From: Alphaproteobacteria bacterium MarineAlpha10_Bin2
GTDB taxonomy: Bacteria > Pseudomonadota > Alphaproteobacteria > UBA828
Reading direction: 5' to 3'
DNA length: 14,168 nucleotides
Assembly (NCBI GenBank): GCA_002937555.1
Contig: PTKB01000035.1
Span: forward strand, 1 to 14,168
How positions within the stretch are numbered: position 1 is the stretch's first letter; each line of letters starts with the position of its first letter. Both the position numbers and the translations under genes were made by a program. A model generated the notes under the pieces. The model had not been told where the DNA came from. It ran no database searches and worked only from the letters and a program-made list of their open reading frames with translations. Positions 12,992 through 14,168 of this stretch are shown in pieces.

Positions 12992-14168
12992 GTGTCAAAC
13001 GCTTCTGAACCTAACACTGACGCTAAAGCGCGGGAAGCGCGGCAACCTAATGCGCGGGAAGCGCGGCAACCTAAAGCGCAGGAAGGGAAGAGCCCGGTCG
13101 TGCTCCAGGTCGTGCCCGAGCTCGACGTGCCGGGCGGCACCGAGCGCTCTACGGTGGAGATCGCCCACGCTCTGACCACCGCGGGCTGGCGCGCGCTTGT
13201 CGCGTCGGCCGGCGGCGCGATGCTGCATCAGCTGGATATCGCCGGCGCCAAGCATTTCCAATTGCCGCTGAAAGGCAAGAACCCGGTCCAAATCCGCGGC
13301 AATGCCGGACGCCTCGCTGAGCTGATCCGGGCCGAGAAGGTCGACATCATCCATGCTCGCTCGCGCGCCCCGGCGTGGAGTGCGCTCCGCGCCGCACAAA
13401 AAACCGGCTGCCATTTCGTCACCACGTTTCACGGCACCTACGGCACCGCCGGCGCGCTCAAGCGGCGCTACAATTCGGTCATGGTGAAGGGCGAGCGGGT
13501 GATCGCCAATTCCGAGTTCACCGCCAACCACATCATCCACACCTATCCGATGGACCAAGAGCGCCTGCGCATCATCCGCCGCGGCGTCGATGTCGCCGTT
13601 TTCAGCGCCGCCGCCGTTCCGCAGGCGCGCCTGATCCAACTCGCTGGGCAATGGCGTCTGCCCGACGGCAAGTCGGTCGTCATGTTGCCGGGCCGGCTCA
13701 CCTCCTGGAAAGGCCATAGTGTGCTTTTGGACGCGCTAACCCATCTCACGCGCGACGATTACGTCGTCATCTTCGTCGGCGATGAACAGGGCCGCGAGGA
13801 TTACCGCCAACAGCTCGAACGCCAGGTCGAAAAAAACGGCCTCGGCCATATCGTGCGCTTTGCCGGGCCATGCCGCGACATGCCGGCGGCCTATTTGTCG
13901 GCGGATGTGGTGGTCAACGCCTCGACCAAGCCGGAAGCCTTCGGCCGGGTGATCGTCGAGGCCCAGGCGATGGGCCGCCCGGTCGTCGCCTTCGACCATG
14001 GCGGCGCCAAAGAGACCATCCTCGAAGGCGAGACCGGTCTTCTGGTGGAGCCGGGCGACGCCCGGGCGCTCGCCCGCGCCCTCAACGCGGCGCTCGATCT
14101 CGATGCCGAGCGCCGCAAGGCGATGGCCGAGGTGGCGATCCACAATGTGCGTGAGAACTTCACCCTCG
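12992..14168 (+). CDS. GT4-family glycosyltransferase (3' end beyond window)
   Basis: A GT-B glycosyltransferase of family 4, resembling alphaproteobacterial LPS/cell-surface glycan transferases; truncated by the window edge, with no stop seen. From the listed start about 392 residues are present. The N-terminal domain opens with VVLQVVPELDVPGGTERSTVEIAHAL, including the conserved GGTE loop. IIHARSRAPAWSALRAA and VTTFHGTYG follow. The donor-binding domain has VVMLPGRLTSWKGHSVLLDAL, VIFVGDEQG and the EX7E motif EAFGRVIVE inside KPEAFGRVIVEAQAMGRPVVAFDHGG, then ETGLLVEPGD. Two starts compete: GTG 12992, which keeps the full first strand but runs through a 24-bp tandem repeat, and GTG 13100, which has a strong ribosome site (AGGAAGGGA, about 10 nt upstream). 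Donor and acceptor sugars are unknown. Confidence 0.92.
   Translation, partial: MSNASEPNTDAKAREARQPNAREARQPKAQEGKSPVVLQVVPELDVPGGTERSTVEIAHALTTAGWRALVASAGGAMLHQLDIAGAKHFQLPLKGKNPVQIRGNAGRLAELIRAEKVDIIHARSRAPAWSALRAAQKTGCHFVTTFHGTYGTAGALKRRYNSVMVKGERVIANSEFTANHIIHTYPMDQERLRIIRRGVDVAVFSAAAVPQARLIQLAGQWRLPDGKSVVMLPGRLTSWKGHSVLLDALTHLTRDDYVVIFVGDEQGREDYRQQLERQVEKNGLGHIVRFAGPCRDMPAAYLSADVVVNASTKPEAFGRVIVEAQAMGRPVVAFDHGGAKETILEGETGLLVEPGDARALARALNAALDLDAERRKAMAEVAIHNVRENFTL
13023..13090. repeat. 24-bp tandem repeat at the glycosyltransferase 5' end
   Basis: Two consecutive 24-bp units (13023-13046 and 13047-13070) differ by one base. A third, degenerate copy begins at 13071, keeping the first 9 bases and a following GGAAG before diverging into AGGAAGGGA, the ribosome-site-like stretch before GTG 13100. 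If translated from GTG 12992 the units give an eight-residue repeat, AREARQP(N/K). If translation starts at 13100 they lie in the leader or promoter region. Confidence 0.75.

Noticed and set aside
12995..13717. Minus-strand open frame of 240 codons opposite the glycosyltransferase
   Set aside because: The plus strand has GT4 motifs throughout; the antisense product only looks repetitive because of the 24-bp tandem repeat.
1..14168. CRISPR array, mobile element, prophage, tRNA/rRNA or defence island
   Set aside because: I searched by eye on both strands and saw no spaced direct-repeat array, transposase or integrase, tRNA-like cloverleaf or defence gene; the coding content is ordinary housekeeping.

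Overview
The window reads as the chromosome of a GC-rich alphaproteobacterium, most likely a Rhodospirillales-type organism. The support is a FzlA-type GST-fold protein (an alphaproteobacterial division factor) joined to queG, a mitochondrial SUV3-like RNA helicase in a block with a 7Fe ferredoxin, and family resemblance throughout. It is gene-dense housekeeping DNA. I see no transposase, integrase, CRISPR array, rRNA, tRNA, phage gene or defence island, and I do not see an evident new multi-gene system.

Layout. Positions 1-311 are non-coding and rich in dyads, including a likely terminator for the minus-strand block that follows. Positions 312-4160 (minus strand) hold a four-gene block in transcription order: SUV3-like helicase, a small S4-domain RNA-binding protein (GTGA overlap with the helicase), a TerB-domain protein and the 7Fe ferredoxin fdxA. 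A 144-bp divergent region follows with a good candidate heat-shock (sigma-32) promoter, then htpG (plus, 4305-6281). htpG converges on a secreted DUF1223 thioredoxin-fold protein (minus, 6287-7051). Divergent from that is the fzlA-queG pair (plus, 7183-8995; 20-nt gene overlap). A periplasmic TPR protein (minus, 8982-9788) abuts a divergent SDR/epimerase (plus, 9794-10699). Positions 10692-12989 (minus) hold an ABHD10-like alpha/beta hydrolase, a TlpA-like thioredoxin and the thiol-reductant transporter ccdA. At the right edge a GT4 glycosyltransferase (plus, from about 12992) runs off the window.

How the genes fit together. The left block is RNA/ribosome handling (helicase, S4 protein) with a low-potential electron carrier. 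The tlpA-like/ccdA pair forms a standard cytoplasm-to-periplasm thiol electron relay; the DUF1223 protein, also CXXC-bearing and exported, could be a second client, but that is inference. fzlA and queG are probably co-transcribed and translationally coupled without an obvious shared pathway.

The more interesting signals are small: a perfect 9-bp AT-rich dyad over the DUF1223 start codon, a 24-bp tandem repeat in the glycosyltransferase leader, two divergent pairs whose annotated starts are 2-5 bp apart, and the dyad-rich segment at the left end.
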